From NCBI RefSeq assembly GCF_005405905.1, contig NZ_BJHU01000035.1, positions 62,001 through 126,000 on the forward strand: a stretch of 64,000 bases of DNA, given 5' to 3'. The stretch comes from Acidovorax sp. NB1. Lineage in GTDB: Bacteria > Pseudomonadota > Gammaproteobacteria > Burkholderiales > Burkholderiaceae_C. How positions within the stretch are numbered: the stretch's first letter is position 1; each line of letters starts with the position of its first letter. Under the pieces are notes generated by a model. That model was given only the letters and a program-made list of their open reading frames with translations. It ran no database searches and was not told the DNA's origin. The position numbers were made by a program, and so were the translations under genes. Of this stretch, positions 31,024 to 41,063 are shown piece by piece.

Positions 31024-32186
31024 TATTTCTTCTCCATCAGCGCGGTGAAGCGGTCAAACAGGTAGGCGATGTCGTGCGGGCCGGGCGATGCCTCGGGGTG
31101 GCCCTGGAAGCAGAACGCAGGCTTGTCGGTGCGCTCCAGGCCTTGCAGCGTGCCGTCGAACAGGCTGATGTGCGTGGGGCGCAGCGTGGCGGGCAGCGAG
31201 GCCATGTCCACGGCAAAACCGTGGTTCTGGCTGGTGATGCTCACGCGGCCGTTGTCGAGATCTTTCACCGGGTGGTTGGCACCATGGTGACTGTTGTCCA
31301 TCTTGAAGGTCTTGGCGCCGCTGGCCAAGGCCATGATCTGGTGGCCCAGGCAGATGCCGAAGGTGGGCACGCCCGCTTCAACGATCTGGCGGGTGGCTTC
31401 GATGGCGTAGTCGCAGGGCTCTGGGTCGCCAGGGCCATTGGACAGGAACACGCCGTCCGGCTTCATGGCCAGCACGTCGGCTGCAGGCGTCTTGGCAGGC
31501 ACCACGGTGAGCTTGCAGCCACGCTCGGCCAGCATGCGCAGGATGTTCTTCTTGACGCCAAAGTCATACGCCACCACATGGAAACGCGGCGCAGCCTGTG
31601 TGCCATAGCCTTCACCCAGCTTCCACTCGGTCTGGTCCCAGGTGTAGGTCGCAGGGGTGGTCACCACCTGGGCCAGGTCCAGGCCCTTCATGCTGGGCGC
31701 AGCCTTGGCAGCCGCCAGAGCTTCGTCAATGCGGGCCTGCGTCACAGCTTCACCAGCTGCCAGGCCCAGGATGGCGCCGTTCTGCGCACCTTTGTCACGC
31801 AGCAGGCGGGTGAGCTTGCGGGTGTCGATGTTGGCAATGGCCACCGTCTTTTCGCGCACGAGGTACTGCGAAAGCGTTTCGGTGGATCGGAAGTTGCTGG
31901 CCAGAAGGGGCAGGTCTTTGATGATCAGGCCTGCAGCATGGACCTTGTCGGCCTCGATGTCTTCCGCATTGACGCCGTAATTGCCGATGTGCGGATACGT
32001 CAGGGTGACGATCTGCTGGCAGTAGCTGGGGTCGGTGAGGATTTCCTGGTAGCCGGTGATGGCGGTGTTGAACACCACTTCGCCGACCGTGGTGCCAGTG
32101 GCACCGATCGAGTTACCGATAAAGACCGTGCCGTCTGCGAGCGCCAGGATGGCGGGCGGGAAGTTTCCCTTGAGAGACAAAAGCAC
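31023..32186 (-). CDS. carA: Carbamoyl-phosphate synthase small subunit
   Basis: Glutamine amidotransferase subunit supplying ammonia to CarB. From GTG 32186 the protein is 387 residues, with the class-I triad cysteine in FGICLGHQ and His/Glu in [13 protein letters not shown] is preferred to the upstream open frame because [19 protein letters not shown] is the conserved N-terminus and GGAG lies just before it. A TATAAT promoter lies about 140 bp upstream. Confidence 0.97.
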
Positions 32187-32226
32187 TGGGTTCTCCGGAT
32201 GGTTACGGTCGCCCGGCGCCTGCAGA

Positions 32227-32252
32227 CCATTCGCACACTCGAAGTGCGATGG
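32227..32252 (-). other. Hairpin in the carAB leader
   Basis: In the untranslated leader, CCAT-CGCAC and GTGCGAATGG form a 9-bp stem with one bulge and a 7-nt loop. There is no T-run, so it is not a simple terminator. It may have a regulatory or mRNA-stability role for carAB, which is usually controlled by pyrimidines and arginine; this is inference. Confidence 0.35.
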
Positions 32253-32325
32253 TGCCAATGGCTGCTCTCAGATGGGTTGTTGCTTTGGGTGCGGTCGGGC
32301 GACGCTGTTGCGAGAAAAGCTCCCG

Positions 32326-32356
32326 ATTATACCCTTGGCCCCGGCCTTCACATCAA
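32326..32356 (-). promoter_or_regulatory. Sigma70-like promoter for carAB
   Basis: A perfect TATAAT (32331-32326 on the minus strand) is followed by a GC-rich discriminator; the best -35 is TTGATG (32356-32351) with a long 19-bp spacer. The leader to the carA GTG would be about 130 nt. Confidence 0.55.
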
Positions 32357-32402
32357 ATGCACGTCTTGCATAACCTTGTTACGTAAGCAAACGTTCCCAG
32401 TG

Positions 32403-32430
32403 TTGCGGGCGGTGCCACCCCACCTAGACT
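32403..32430 (+). promoter_or_regulatory. Candidate promoter for the secreted protein gene
   Basis: TTGCGG (32403-32408), a 16-bp spacer and TAGACT (32425-32430) lie 38 bp before the ATG at 32468. Two positions of each hexamer deviate from consensus. Confidence 0.35.
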
Positions 32431-32467
32431 GCGCCGCTGATCTTCACCCAACCAAGGACACGCATCC

Positions 32468-33283
32468 ATGCGCCCCTTCGCCCGCCTTCTGCCTGTTGCC
32501 CTTGCCTGCAGCTTTGCTGCCATGGCAGCCCACGCCATCGAATTGGCCAAGTACCCCCAGGTTTTTGTAGCTCCACAGGGGGTGGAAGTGGTGCTGGCCC
32601 CCACGGCCGATGGCAAGCAGGCGTTGGTGCGCGTGAGCGGCATCAATGACCCCATCGATCAGGTGGTGTTCTTGAGCACCCGCGAATCCCAGGGCTCGAC
32701 GCGCGAGGTCTACACCACCCGCATCGACGGCCGCAGCTATGGCTTGCTGCACAAACAAAACCACGCGTACCGTGGTGGCGACCAGTATGTGGTGTATCTG
32801 CCCGGCCAGCGGGATGGGGTTTCGCTGGCTTTCAGCGACGACAAAAGCAAGGCATTCAAACTGGCCGACCTGCAAGCCAGCTACGAGCGCCAGCAAAAAC
32901 AGGGGGTGCAGGAGAAGCTGGGCCGCTTTGACCGCAACAAGCGACTGGCAGGCGCCCAGACAGAACTCGCCAAGATGGATCAGGCGGCCAGCGCTTCTTG
33001 TGGCACCCCCGTGAAGACCACGGTGGACTGGACCGGCATCGATGACGAAAAGCTGCAGACCCTCAGCATCCCCAGCTTCTGCGGCGTGGTGGCCTCCGAG
33101 ATCGACAGCGCCTGCCGCAACAGCCCCCAGTTCAAGCCAATGGCTGCAGGCCTGGGCCAGATCCAGTGCCACTTTGGCCCCCGGCTCAAGATCCGGGTGG
33201 AAAGCCAGCAAGTGGTCTTCAGCACCGAAAAGGACGCGCCCAACCAGGAAGAATTCGTGCGCCAGTTCCTGCGCAACCAATAA
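32468..33283 (+). CDS. Hypothetical secreted protein
   Basis: A 271-residue protein with a clear Sec signal peptide (MRPF then a hydrophobic stretch ending AAHA near residue 23), so periplasmic. The middle includes a charged, probably coiled segment (ASYERQQKQGVQEKLGRFDRNKRL). The C-terminal third has four cysteines (SCGTP, SFCGV, SACRN, IQCHF) likely to form two disulfides. I do not recognise a domain. It is divergent from carA and not obviously in an operon. Confidence 0.75.
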   Translation: MRPFARLLPVALACSFAAMAAHAIELAKYPQVFVAPQGVEVVLAPTADGKQALVRVSGINDPIDQVVFLSTRESQGSTREVYTTRIDGRSYGLLHKQNHAYRGGDQYVVYLPGQRDGVSLAFSDDKSKAFKLADLQASYERQQKQGVQEKLGRFDRNKRLAGAQTELAKMDQAASASCGTPVKTTVDWTGIDDEKLQTLSIPSFCGVVASEIDSACRNSPQFKPMAAGLGQIQCHFGPRLKIRVESQQVVFSTEKDAPNQEEFVRQFLRNQ

Positions 33284-33365
33284 CGAACGCCTGCTTCACA
33301 CCAAGGCCTTTGCCTAGCGCCCGGCGGACACCCTTGAGTGGTCCGCCTGAGCGGCCGTGCAAGGC

Positions 33366-34139
33366 TCAGCGGCCAGCGCCGCTGGCGTGCAGGCAGATGG
33401 CCGCCGCCGCCGCCACGTTCAGCGACTCCTCACCCCCCGGCTGGGCGATGCGGATGCGCTGGGCGGCCCTCTCCTCCAAAGCGGACGAAACACCCTGCCC
33501 TTCATGCCCCATGACCCAGGCGCAGGGCCAAGGCAAAGCAGCGCGGTGCAAATAGTCGCCAGCGTGCGAGCTGGTCACCAAGAGGGGCACCTTGAGCGCC
33601 TGGACATCCTCCAGCCCCACGCCCTCGATCAAATCCAGCGCAAAGTGCGCGCCCATGCCAGCACGCAAGACCTTGGGTGACCACAGGGCCGCACTGCCCT
33701 TGATGGCCACCACCTGCCGAAACCCGAACGCCGAGGCGCTGCGCAGGATGGAACCCACATTGCCCGCGTCCTGCACCCGGTCAAGCACCACGGTCGCCGC
33801 ATCAGGCCGCAACGCGGCAGAGGCTGGCAAGTCCAGAATGAAACCCATGCGCGCCGGGGACTCCAGCCCGCTGATGTCCGCAAACAGTGCGTCGGCCAAT
33901 ACTATTGTTTTGATAGCACTTTGGGCATACTCATCGCGCGCAAGAGGCCAAAAAGACTCTGAAAAAACTGCCACCGAGGCACGCAGCCCCCGCGCCAGCG
34001 CGGCGCGGCAGAGGTGGTCCCCCTCCAGCCACACGCGGCCCTGCTTGCGGTAGGCCGTAGTGTCCTGGGCCAGGCGGCGCAAGTCCTTGACGAAGGTGTT
34101 GTCCCGGGAGTGGATGGCAATCGCAGACGAAGAAGTCAT
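33366..34139 (-). CDS. SpoU/TrmH-family RNA 2'-O-methyltransferase
   Basis: A 257-residue protein with an N-terminal RNA-substrate-binding region and a SPOUT knot. The three SpoU motifs are present: VVLDRVQDAGNVGSILRSA, WVMGHEGQGVSS and IAQPGGEESLNVAAAAAI. The target nucleotide (rRNA or tRNA) cannot be assigned. It follows rnhB by 21 bp at the end of the long lipid A cluster. Codons for residues about 62-80 carry a copy of the dispersed palindromic element (33902-33955). Confidence 0.88.
   Translation of the reverse strand: MTSSSAIAIHSRDNTFVKDLRRLAQDTTAYRKQGRVWLEGDHLCRAALARGLRASVAVFSESFWPLARDEYAQSAIKTIVLADALFADISGLESPARMGFILDLPASAALRPDAATVVLDRVQDAGNVGSILRSASAFGFRQVVAIKGSAALWSPKVLRAGMGAHFALDLIEGVGLEDVQALKVPLLVTSSHAGDYLHRAALPWPCAWVMGHEGQGVSSALEERAAQRIRIAQPGGEESLNVAAAAAICLHASGAGR
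33902..33955 (+). repeat. Dispersed palindromic element copy (inside SpoU methyltransferase gene)
   Basis: CTATTGTTTTGATAGC followed about 20 bp later by GCGCGCAAGAGGCCAAAAA; the last part is identical with the copy at 50020-50039. On the gene strand it encodes EYAQSAIKTIV. Confidence 0.65.
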
Positions 34140-34160
34140 CGGTAGTCTCTTGCAGGCCGC

Positions 34161-34787
34161 TCAGGACGGCAGGCTCTGGGCCACCGGTGCAAACGAGCGC
34201 CGGTGGTGAATGCAAGCGCCATGCTCGCGCAAGGCCGCCAGGTGCACGGCGGTGCCGTAGCCCTTGTGCCCCGCAAAGCCATATTGGGGAAACTCGTCAT
34301 GCACCTGCACACACCAGCGGTCCCGGTGCACCTTGGCCAGAATGGACGCTGCCGAGATCGCGGGGACCAGCGCATCGCCTTTGACGATGGCTTCTGCAGG
34401 CACATCCAGCACGGGCAGCCGGTTGCCATCCACCAGCACCATCACAGGCTTGAGGCGCAAGCCCATCACGGCGCGCCGCATGGCCAGCAACGTGGCCTGC
34501 AGGATGTTGAGCCGGTCAATCTCTTCGACACTGGCTTCGGCAATACAAAAACAAAGTGCCTTGGCACGGATTTCGTCGTACAGCTTCTCGCGCCGCGCTG
34601 GCGTGAGCTTCTTGGAATCGGCCAGGCCCGCAATGGGATGCAGGTCGTCCAGGATGACAGCGGCAGCCACCACCGGCCCCGCCAGGGGGCCCCGGCCCGC
34701 TTCGTCCACACCGGCCACCAGACCAGGAGGGTGCCACGGCAGGCAAGCCTGCTCAGGCTGCGGGAGAGAGGATTTTCTGGATCGCAT
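34161..34787 (-). CDS. rnhB: Ribonuclease HII
   Basis: Cuts RNA in RNA-DNA hybrids and removes single ribonucleotides from DNA. It contains [17 protein letters not shown] with the catalytic Asp-Glu, and later LVDGNRLP and [11 protein letters not shown]. From ATG 34787 it has 208 residues, normal for the family; that start overlaps the end of lpxB by 35 bp. A longer frame to 34838 is open but not needed. Confidence 0.93.
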   Translation of the reverse strand: MRSRKSSLPQPEQACLPWHPPGLVAGVDEAGRGPLAGPVVAAAVILDDLHPIAGLADSKKLTPARREKLYDEIRAKALCFCIAEASVEEIDRLNILQATLLAMRRAVMGLRLKPVMVLVDGNRLPVLDVPAEAIVKGDALVPAISAASILAKVHRDRWCVQVHDEFPQYGFAGHKGYGTAVHLAALREHGACIHHRRSFAPVAQSLPS

Positions 34788-35916
34788 CGGCAGCCAGTTG
34801 GGGGGTATTGCGCTGCAGGCTTTCGTGCAACGCCACAAAGCGCTGCTCCAGCAGCGCTATTTTTTCGGGGTTGTTACGCCGCGCGTCCAGCCACTCCATC
34901 GAGGCAGCGCACAGTGCTTGTGGTGTGGCGGCATCCTGGATCAGTTCGGGCACCACAAACTCGCGGCACAGGATGTTGGGCAAGCCGACCCAGGGCTGCA
35001 GCTGCTTGCGGCGCATGAGCCACCAGCTCAGCGGGTGCATGTGGTAACCGATAACCATGGGGCGCTTGAACAGCGCGGCTTCGAGCGTGGCGGTGCCACT
35101 GGCAATCAGCGTGGCATCGCAGGCAGCCAGCACCGCGTGGGACTGCCCCGTGATGATCTGCAGAACATCGCCCACGCCACAGGCCTGGGCGATCTGCTCG
35201 ATGCGGCCGCGCAGCGCCGGGACGGCGGGCACTATCAATTTAATAGCTGGCCGGGCTTGCCGAATCAGCGCAGCAGCCTCAAAAAAGGGGCGGGCGATGT
35301 ACTGAATCTCCGACGACCGGCTGCCAGGCAGGATGGCCAGCACCTCGTCACCATCCTGCAGGCCCAGCTGCGCGCGGGCCGCTGCACGGTCGGGCACCAT
35401 GGGGATCACCCCCGCCAGGGGATGGCCCACATAGGTGGCGGCAATGCCGTGCTGCGCGAGCAACTCCGGCTCGAAGGGGAAGATACACAGCACATGGTCT
35501 GCACTGCGGCGGATTTTTTCGACCCGATCAGCGCGCCAGGCCCAGATGGAAGGGCATACGAAGTGCACCGTCTTGACGCCAGCGGCACGCAGATCGGCCT
35601 CCAGCCCCAGGTTGAAGTCGGGGGCGTCCACGCCGATGAACACATCGGGGCGGTCCTTGAGCAGACGCTCGCGCAGCTGCTTGCGGATGCCCAGCAGTTC
35701 GCGCAGACGGCGCAGCACTTCCATGCTGTAGCCGTGCACGGCCAGTTTGTCGCTGGGCCACCAGGCAGTGAAGCCCCGGCGCACCATCTGCGGGCCACCA
35801 ATCCCGCAGGACTGCAACCCTGGCCAATGGGCCTGCATGCCATCGATCAGCAGACCCGCGAGCAAATCGCCCGACGTCTCGCCCGCCACCATGGCGATGC
35901 GGGGGGAAACACTCAT
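34753..35916 (-). CDS. lpxB: Lipid-A-disaccharide synthase LpxB
   Basis: Condenses UDP-2,3-diacylglucosamine with lipid X to form the lipid A disaccharide at the inner membrane. From ATG 35916 (AGGGG 5 nt upstream) the 387 residues begin with [13 protein letters not shown] and include [15 protein letters not shown] and [10 protein letters not shown]. The segment for residues about 210-229 carries a copy of the dispersed repeat (35232-35289). It follows lpxA by 9 bp. Confidence 0.96.
   Translation of the reverse strand: MSVSPRIAMVAGETSGDLLAGLLIDGMQAHWPGLQSCGIGGPQMVRRGFTAWWPSDKLAVHGYSMEVLRRLRELLGIRKQLRERLLKDRPDVFIGVDAPDFNLGLEADLRAAGVKTVHFVCPSIWAWRADRVEKIRRSADHVLCIFPFEPELLAQHGIAATYVGHPLAGVIPMVPDRAAARAQLGLQDGDEVLAILPGSRSSEIQYIARPFFEAAALIRQARPAIKLIVPAVPALRGRIEQIAQACGVGDVLQIITGQSHAVLAACDATLIASGTATLEAALFKRPMVIGYHMHPLSWWLMRRKQLQPWVGLPNILCREFVVPELIQDAATPQALCAASMEWLDARRNNPEKIALLEQRFVALHESLQRNTPQLAADAIQKILSPAA
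35232..35289 (+). repeat. Dispersed palindromic element copy (inside lpxB)
   Basis: CTATCAATTTAATAG palindrome then GGGCTTGCC...AATCAGCGCAGCAGCCTC and an A-run. On the gene strand it encodes [10 protein letters not shown]. Confidence 0.55.
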
Positions 35917-35925
35917 CACCGCCCC

Positions 35926-36714
35926 TCAGCGCGCAATGCCGCGCGTGGAGGCGTCGAGGAACGCCAGCACCAGTGCGACATCGGAAGCCGCCTCGGGGTG
36001 AGAGGCTGGCAAGTCGGCCATGGCAGCGCGCGCAGCCTCCAGCGTCAGCCCCTGGCGGTACAGCGCACGGTGCACCTGCTTGATGCCCGCCACACGTTCG
36101 GCCGAGAAACCCCGGCGGCGCAGCCCTTCCAGGTTCAGCCCCCGCACGGAGAGCGGGTTGCCATCGACCATCATGAACGGCGGCACATCCTGCGAGACCG
36201 CGCTGGAGAACCCGATCATGGCGTGCGCCCCCACCTTCACGAACTGGTGAATGCCTGTGAGCCCGCCCACCGTGACCCAATCTCCGATCAGCACATGACC
36301 GGCCAGTGTGGTGTTGTTGGCCATGGTCGTGTGATTGCCCACATGGCAGTCGTGTGCGATGTGGGTGTAGGCCATGATCCAGTTGTCGTCGCCGATGCTG
36401 GTCTTGCCGCCTGCGCCCGGAACGCCCCGGTTGAAAGTACAGAACTCGCGCACCGTGTTGCGGTCGCCGATGACAAGCTCGGTGTCTTCGCCCCTGTACT
36501 TCTTGTCCTGCGGATCCGCCCCCAGAGAGGCAAACTGGAAAATCCGGTTGTCCTTGCCGATGGTGGTCCGGCCCTGGATCACGCAATGAGGGCCCACGGA
36601 ACTGCCAGGGCCGATCACGACCTGCGCACCGATCACCGCATAGGGCCCCACCGTGACAGAGGGGTCGATGCGGGCACCCGCCTCAACAATGGCAGTGGGA
36701 TGAATGTTGCTCAC
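35926..36714 (-). CDS. lpxA: UDP-N-acetylglucosamine acyltransferase LpxA
   Basis: First step of lipid A synthesis. The 262-residue protein (GTG 36714, N-terminus [16 protein letters not shown]) is a left-handed beta helix built of hexapeptide repeats, with the catalytic-His region [13 protein letters not shown]... and a helical C-terminus. GTG is preferred because upstream residues are not conserved. Length matches E. coli LpxA. Confidence 0.96.
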   Translation of the reverse strand: MSNIHPTAIVEAGARIDPSVTVGPYAVIGAQVVIGPGSSVGPHCVIQGRTTIGKDNRIFQFASLGADPQDKKYRGEDTELVIGDRNTVREFCTFNRGVPGAGGKTSIGDDNWIMAYTHIAHDCHVGNHTTMANNTTLAGHVLIGDWVTVGGLTGIHQFVKVGAHAMIGFSSAVSQDVPPFMMVDGNPLSVRGLNLEGLRRRGFSAERVAGIKQVHRALYRQGLTLEAARAAMADLPASHPEAASDVALVLAFLDASTRGIAR

Positions 36715-36734
36715 GATCCGATGGTCTGAGTCGG

Positions 36735-37175
36735 TCAGCCCACGCTGCGCATGGTGCACATGAGTTCGGCCTCGCAGGCCACCTCGTCACCCACGCTGGC
36801 CACACCCTTGAACTTCCAGATGCCGCCGCGAACGCGGTCGATGGTGATGGTCAGGATCAGCTGGTCACCCGGCTCCACCGGGCGCTTGAAGCGTGCGCCA
36901 TCGATGCCAACAAAGTAGTAGATGTTGTTTTCATCGGGCACTTTGCCCATGGCATCAAAAGCCAACAACCCGGCCGCCTGGGCCAGCGCTTCGAGGATCA
37001 GCACGCCGGGCATCACGGGGCGCCCTGGGAAATGCCCGCCGAAATAAGGCTCGTTGAAGGTGACGTTCTTGATCGCCTTGATGCGGGTGTTGCTCTCAAG
37101 CTCAATCACCTTGTCCACCAGCAGGAAGGGGTAGCGGTGCGGCAGTTGCTTGAGAATTGCGTGGATATCCATCAT
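36735..37175 (-). CDS. fabZ: 3-hydroxyacyl-ACP dehydratase FabZ
   Basis: Hot-dog fold dehydratase of fatty-acid elongation, 146 residues. It shows [13 protein letters not shown] at the N-terminus and the catalytic His/Glu segments [19 protein letters not shown]. It lies between lpxD and lpxA, the usual arrangement that couples fatty acid and lipid A synthesis. ATG 37172 is an equally good start. Confidence 0.97.
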   Translation of the reverse strand: MMDIHAILKQLPHRYPFLLVDKVIELESNTRIKAIKNVTFNEPYFGGHFPGRPVMPGVLILEALAQAAGLLAFDAMGKVPDENNIYYFVGIDGARFKRPVEPGDQLILTITIDRVRGGIWKFKGVASVGDEVACEAELMCTMRSVG

Positions 37176-37191
37176 CGAGTTGTTCTTCCGT

Positions 37192-38175
37192 TCATGCTGC
37201 TTTCAATGCCTGCTCCAGCGCCTTGATGCGCTCGCGCAGACTGTGCAATTGTTTGAGTGTCGCAGCGTTCTTTTCCCAGCGCGCATTGTCGTCGATGGGA
37301 AACATGCCCGTGTACTGGCCGGGCTGGGTCAGGGAGCGGGTGACGACCGTGGCCGCCGAGATATGCACGTTGTCGGCTAGCTCCAGGTGCCCCAGCACAA
37401 TCGCGCCTCCGCCCACAGTGCAATGCGCTCCGATGGTGGCGCTGCCGGCAATGCCCACACACCCGGCCATCGCAGCATGTTTGCCGATGTGCACGTTGTG
37501 CCCCACCTGGATCAGGTTGTCGAGCTTCACGCCGTCTTCGATCACGGTGTCCTGCAGCGCGCCGCGGTCGATACAGGTGTTGGCGCCGATTTCAACATCA
37601 TCACCAATGCGCACCGCGCCCAGTTGCTCGATCTTGACCCATTGCCCGTTTTCGGGCGCGAAGCCAAACCCATCGGCGCCAATCACCACGCCAGAATGCA
37701 CGATGCAACGCGCGCCCACGTGGCAGTCCTCGCCCACGGTGACCCGCGACTTGAGCACAGTGCCCGCCCCCACATGCGCACCGCGCTCGACCACGCACAG
37801 CGGGCCGATGCTCGCTGTGGGATGCACCTGGGCCGTGGGGTCCACCACCGCACTGGGGTGTATGCCAGCTGGCCGCGCAGGCGCATTGCGCTGCCGCCAC
37901 AGCTGGGTGGCACGCGCAAAATAGACATAGGGGTTGTCTGCAACGATGCAGGCACCCCGCGCCAATGCCGCCTCACGCAGGGCAGGCGCCACAATGACAC
38001 AGGCCGCCCGGGAGGCGGCCAGTTGCTGTTGGTAGCGCGGGTTGCTCAGGAAACTGAGGTCCCCCGGGCCTGCAACCTCCAGTGGCGCGATGCGGGCAAT
38101 GGCGGTGTCACGCGCCCCTCCCTCCAGCGAACCACCGAGCGCATCAACAATGTGCCCGAGAAGCAAGCTGCTCAC
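37192..38175 (-). CDS. lpxD: UDP-3-O-acylglucosamine N-acyltransferase LpxD
   Basis: Adds the second acyl chain in lipid A synthesis. The protein starts at GTG 38175 and has 327 residues: an N-terminal substrate-binding domain, a hexapeptide-repeat beta helix ([21 protein letters not shown]...) with the catalytic histidine near residue 240, and a C-terminal helix ([15 protein letters not shown]). Confidence 0.96.
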   Translation of the reverse strand: MSSLLLGHIVDALGGSLEGGARDTAIARIAPLEVAGPGDLSFLSNPRYQQQLAASRAACVIVAPALREAALARGACIVADNPYVYFARATQLWRQRNAPARPAGIHPSAVVDPTAQVHPTASIGPLCVVERGAHVGAGTVLKSRVTVGEDCHVGARCIVHSGVVIGADGFGFAPENGQWVKIEQLGAVRIGDDVEIGANTCIDRGALQDTVIEDGVKLDNLIQVGHNVHIGKHAAMAGCVGIAGSATIGAHCTVGGGAIVLGHLELADNVHISAATVVTRSLTQPGQYTGMFPIDDNARWEKNAATLKQLHSLRERIKALEQALKAA

Positions 38176-38199
38176 GCGCCACCTGTCCAGCGCTGCGGC

Positions 38200-38721
38200 T
38201 TACTTGGCGCCAGCAGCGGCATTCAGCGCCTTGATCACCTTGTCGGTGATGTCATGCTTGGGGTTGATGTAGACGGCCTCTTGCAGGATCACGTCGTACT
38301 TCTCGGCTTCTGCCACTTGCTTGACCACCTTGTTGGCACGTTCCAGCACCTGGGACAGCTCTTCGTTCTTGCGGGCGCTCAGGTCTTCCTGGAACTCGCG
38401 GCGCTTGCGCTGGAAGTCTCGGTCTTGGTCCACCAGCTGGCGCTGGCGCGTCGTGCGCTGGCTCTCGGCCATGGTGGGGGCTTCGCGTTCGAACTTGTCG
38501 GTGGCGGTCTTCAGGGTGTTGCCCAAATCAACGAGTTCTTTCTCGCGGCGGGAGAACTCCTGCTCCAGCTTGGCCTGTGCAGCCTTGGCAGTGCTGGCTT
38601 CGCGGAAGATGCGATCGGTGTTGACAAAACCGGCTTTGAATTCCTGCGCCTGCGCAGGGGCTGCGACGGCAACAACGCCAAGCAGCAGGGCCACAGAAAG
38701 ATGGCGAGAAAAGGATTTCAT
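38200..38721 (-). CDS. skp: Periplasmic chaperone Skp/OmpH
   Basis: A 173-residue OmpH-family chaperone for outer-membrane proteins. It has a signal peptide (MKSFSRHLSVALLLGVVAVAAPAQA), then a long coiled-coil region (about residues 45-125, rich in Glu/Lys/Arg) typical of Skp tentacles. The start codon overlaps the bamA stop (TAATG). Confidence 0.94.
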   Translation of the reverse strand: MKSFSRHLSVALLLGVVAVAAPAQAQEFKAGFVNTDRIFREASTAKAAQAKLEQEFSRREKELVDLGNTLKTATDKFEREAPTMAESQRTTRQRQLVDQDRDFQRKRREFQEDLSARKNEELSQVLERANKVVKQVAEAEKYDVILQEAVYINPKHDITDKVIKALNAAAGAK

Positions 38722-41018
38722 TAGAAAGACGTTCCGATCTGGAATTGCAATTTTTGGATTTTATCGCCAGCAAACTTGCGCACCGGCTGCGCAAACGCTA
38801 AACGCAGCGGGCCGAGCGGGGAAATCCAGCTCAAACCCAGGCCCACGGAGGCACGCATGTCACTGAAGGTGACTTTCTCGTTTTCTCCGTACACATTACC
38901 CACGTCCACAAAAGTAAAGACGCGCAGGGTCCGGTCGTTACCTGCACCTGGGAAGGGAGCAATCAGCTCCGCATTCAGGGTCACTTTTTTCGGGCCACCC
39001 AGCGAAGCGCCCGTCACATCGCGCGGGCCCAGTGTGCCTTGGTCAAAGCCACGCACGGAGCCCAGGCCACCCGAGTAGAAGTTCTTGAACACGGGGAAGG
39101 GGCGGCCATTCATGCCCTTGCCAATGCCCGCTTCGCCGTTGAAGGCCACGGTAAAGCGCTTGTTGAGCGGGATGTACTGCTGGTACTGGTAATTGGCCCG
39201 CACATAACGCGCATCCCCGGCCACCGACCACTCGGAGTTCAGGCGCTGGTAGCGACCCGAATTGGGCGCCAGGGCGCTGTCCCGGTCGTCGCGCGACCAA
39301 CCCACCGTCAGGGGAATGGAAGTGCTGGTGTAGCCAAACTTGTCGGCGTAGTACAGGTAGGTGGCGGGAATGTTGGTGCCCGGCTTGATCTGGGTTTGCT
39401 CCAGACCACCACCAAAAAACACCGTATCTGTTTCACTGAACGGCACGCCGAAACGCACCGAGGTCCCCGTCGTGACCAGCTGGTAGTTGCCGCCCTGGTC
39501 TTCATAGGGCTTGTCGGTACGGTAGTACACGTCCAGCGTGCGCGAGATGCCGTCGGCAGTGAAGTAGGGATTGGTCGTGCTGAACACCAGCGTGCGGCGG
39601 TACTTGCTGGTGTTGACATCAATCCCCAGGTAATTGCCGGAGCCGAAAATGTTTTCCTGCTTGATACCAAACGACAGCGATGCCTTTTCAGCGCTGGAAA
39701 AGCCCACACCCATCTGCAGCGAGCCAGTGGGCTTCTCGGCCACATTGATCACCAGATCCACCTGGTCCGGCGCGCCCGGCACTTCCTGGGTTTCGACATT
39801 CACTTCCGTGAAGAAGCCCAGGCGGTCCACGCGGTCGCGCGACAGGCGAATCTTGTCGCCGTCGTACCACGAGGCTTCGTACTGACGGAACTCACGGCGG
39901 ATCACTTCGTCCCGCGTGCGGTTGTTGCCGCTCACGTTGATGCGACGCACATATGCTCGGCGCGATGGCTCGGCCTGCACCACCAGAAGGGCGCGGTTGT
40001 TTTCGCGATCGATTTCCGGCACGGCCTCGACCCGGGCGAATGCAAAACCGAAACGCGCAAAGTACTCGGAGAATGCCTTGGTGGTCTCGGTCACCTGATC
40101 GGCGTTGTAGGGCTCGCCAGGGCGGATGGTCACCAGGGACTTGAACTCGTCCTCGCGGTCCAGATAGTTGCCTTCCAGCTTCACCCCCGACACCACAAAC
40201 CGCTCGCCCTCGGTGATGTTGACGGTGATGGAAATATCCTGCTTGTCGGGCGAGATCGCCACCTGCGTGGAATCCACACGGAATTCCAAGTAGCCGCGCT
40301 GCAGGTAGTACGAGCGCAGTGTTTCAAGGTCGGCATTGAGCTTGGCGCGCGAATAGCGGTCCGACTTGGTGTACCAGCTGAGCCAGCCGCCCGTGTCCTG
40401 GTCAAACAGCCCCTTGAGCGTGGATTCGCTGAAGGCCTTGTTGCCTACCAGGCGCACTTCCTTGATGCGCGCGGGCTCGCCCTCAACCACCGTGAAGGTC
40501 AGGTTCACACGGTTGCGCTCGATGGGCGTCACTGTCGTCACCACTTCGGCACCGTACAGGCTCTTATTGATGTACTGGCGCTTGAGTTCCTGCTCGGCCC
40601 GATCGGCCAGGGCCTTGTCATAAGGGCGGCCCTCTGCCAGGCCTACATCGCGCATGGCCTTCTTGAGCGCATCCTTGTCAAACTCGCGGGCCCCCGCAAA
40701 GTCCACATCGGCAATGGTGGGGCGTTCTTCGACCACCACCACCAGCACGTTGCCGTTGGCCTCCAGGCGAACGTCCTTGAACAGGCCCAGACCAAAAAGA
40801 GCACGAATGGCCGCAGCGCCCTTTTCATCGTTGTAGTCATCACCCACCCGCAGGGGCATGGAGGCAAACACCGTGCCGGGCTCCACACGCTGCAGACCTT
40901 CCACTCGGATGTCCTGCACCTTGAAAGGCTCCAGAGCCCATGCCGCATTGGCGGCAAAAACCATGGCTGCAACGGCCGATGCGGTACGCACGCCCAGGCG
41001 ATTGATGTGTTTTTTCAT
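38721..41018 (-). CDS. bamA: Outer membrane protein assembly factor BamA
   Basis: Core of the beta-barrel assembly machine in the outer membrane. The 765 residues comprise a signal peptide (cleavage near AAWA-LEPF), five POTRA domains (about 25-420) and a 16-strand Omp85 barrel. The conserved VRGFDQGTLGPRD motif is present and the protein ends in Phe (FQIGTSF), the barrel-insertion signal. It lies between rseP and skp as usual. Confidence 0.97.
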   Translation of the reverse strand: MKKHINRLGVRTASAVAAMVFAANAAWALEPFKVQDIRVEGLQRVEPGTVFASMPLRVGDDYNDEKGAAAIRALFGLGLFKDVRLEANGNVLVVVVEERPTIADVDFAGAREFDKDALKKAMRDVGLAEGRPYDKALADRAEQELKRQYINKSLYGAEVVTTVTPIERNRVNLTFTVVEGEPARIKEVRLVGNKAFSESTLKGLFDQDTGGWLSWYTKSDRYSRAKLNADLETLRSYYLQRGYLEFRVDSTQVAISPDKQDISITVNITEGERFVVSGVKLEGNYLDREDEFKSLVTIRPGEPYNADQVTETTKAFSEYFARFGFAFARVEAVPEIDRENNRALLVVQAEPSRRAYVRRINVSGNNRTRDEVIRREFRQYEASWYDGDKIRLSRDRVDRLGFFTEVNVETQEVPGAPDQVDLVINVAEKPTGSLQMGVGFSSAEKASLSFGIKQENIFGSGNYLGIDVNTSKYRRTLVFSTTNPYFTADGISRTLDVYYRTDKPYEDQGGNYQLVTTGTSVRFGVPFSETDTVFFGGGLEQTQIKPGTNIPATYLYYADKFGYTSTSIPLTVGWSRDDRDSALAPNSGRYQRLNSEWSVAGDARYVRANYQYQQYIPLNKRFTVAFNGEAGIGKGMNGRPFPVFKNFYSGGLGSVRGFDQGTLGPRDVTGASLGGPKKVTLNAELIAPFPGAGNDRTLRVFTFVDVGNVYGENEKVTFSDMRASVGLGLSWISPLGPLRLAFAQPVRKFAGDKIQKLQFQIGTSF

Positions 41019-41063
41019 GAATGAAGCTGGAGCCGCGATTGCAGAACAATCTGCGGCAAAAGG

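Noticed and set aside
39039-41024. 661-codon open frame opposite bamA
   Set aside because: Antisense shadow with no domain; bamA is certain.
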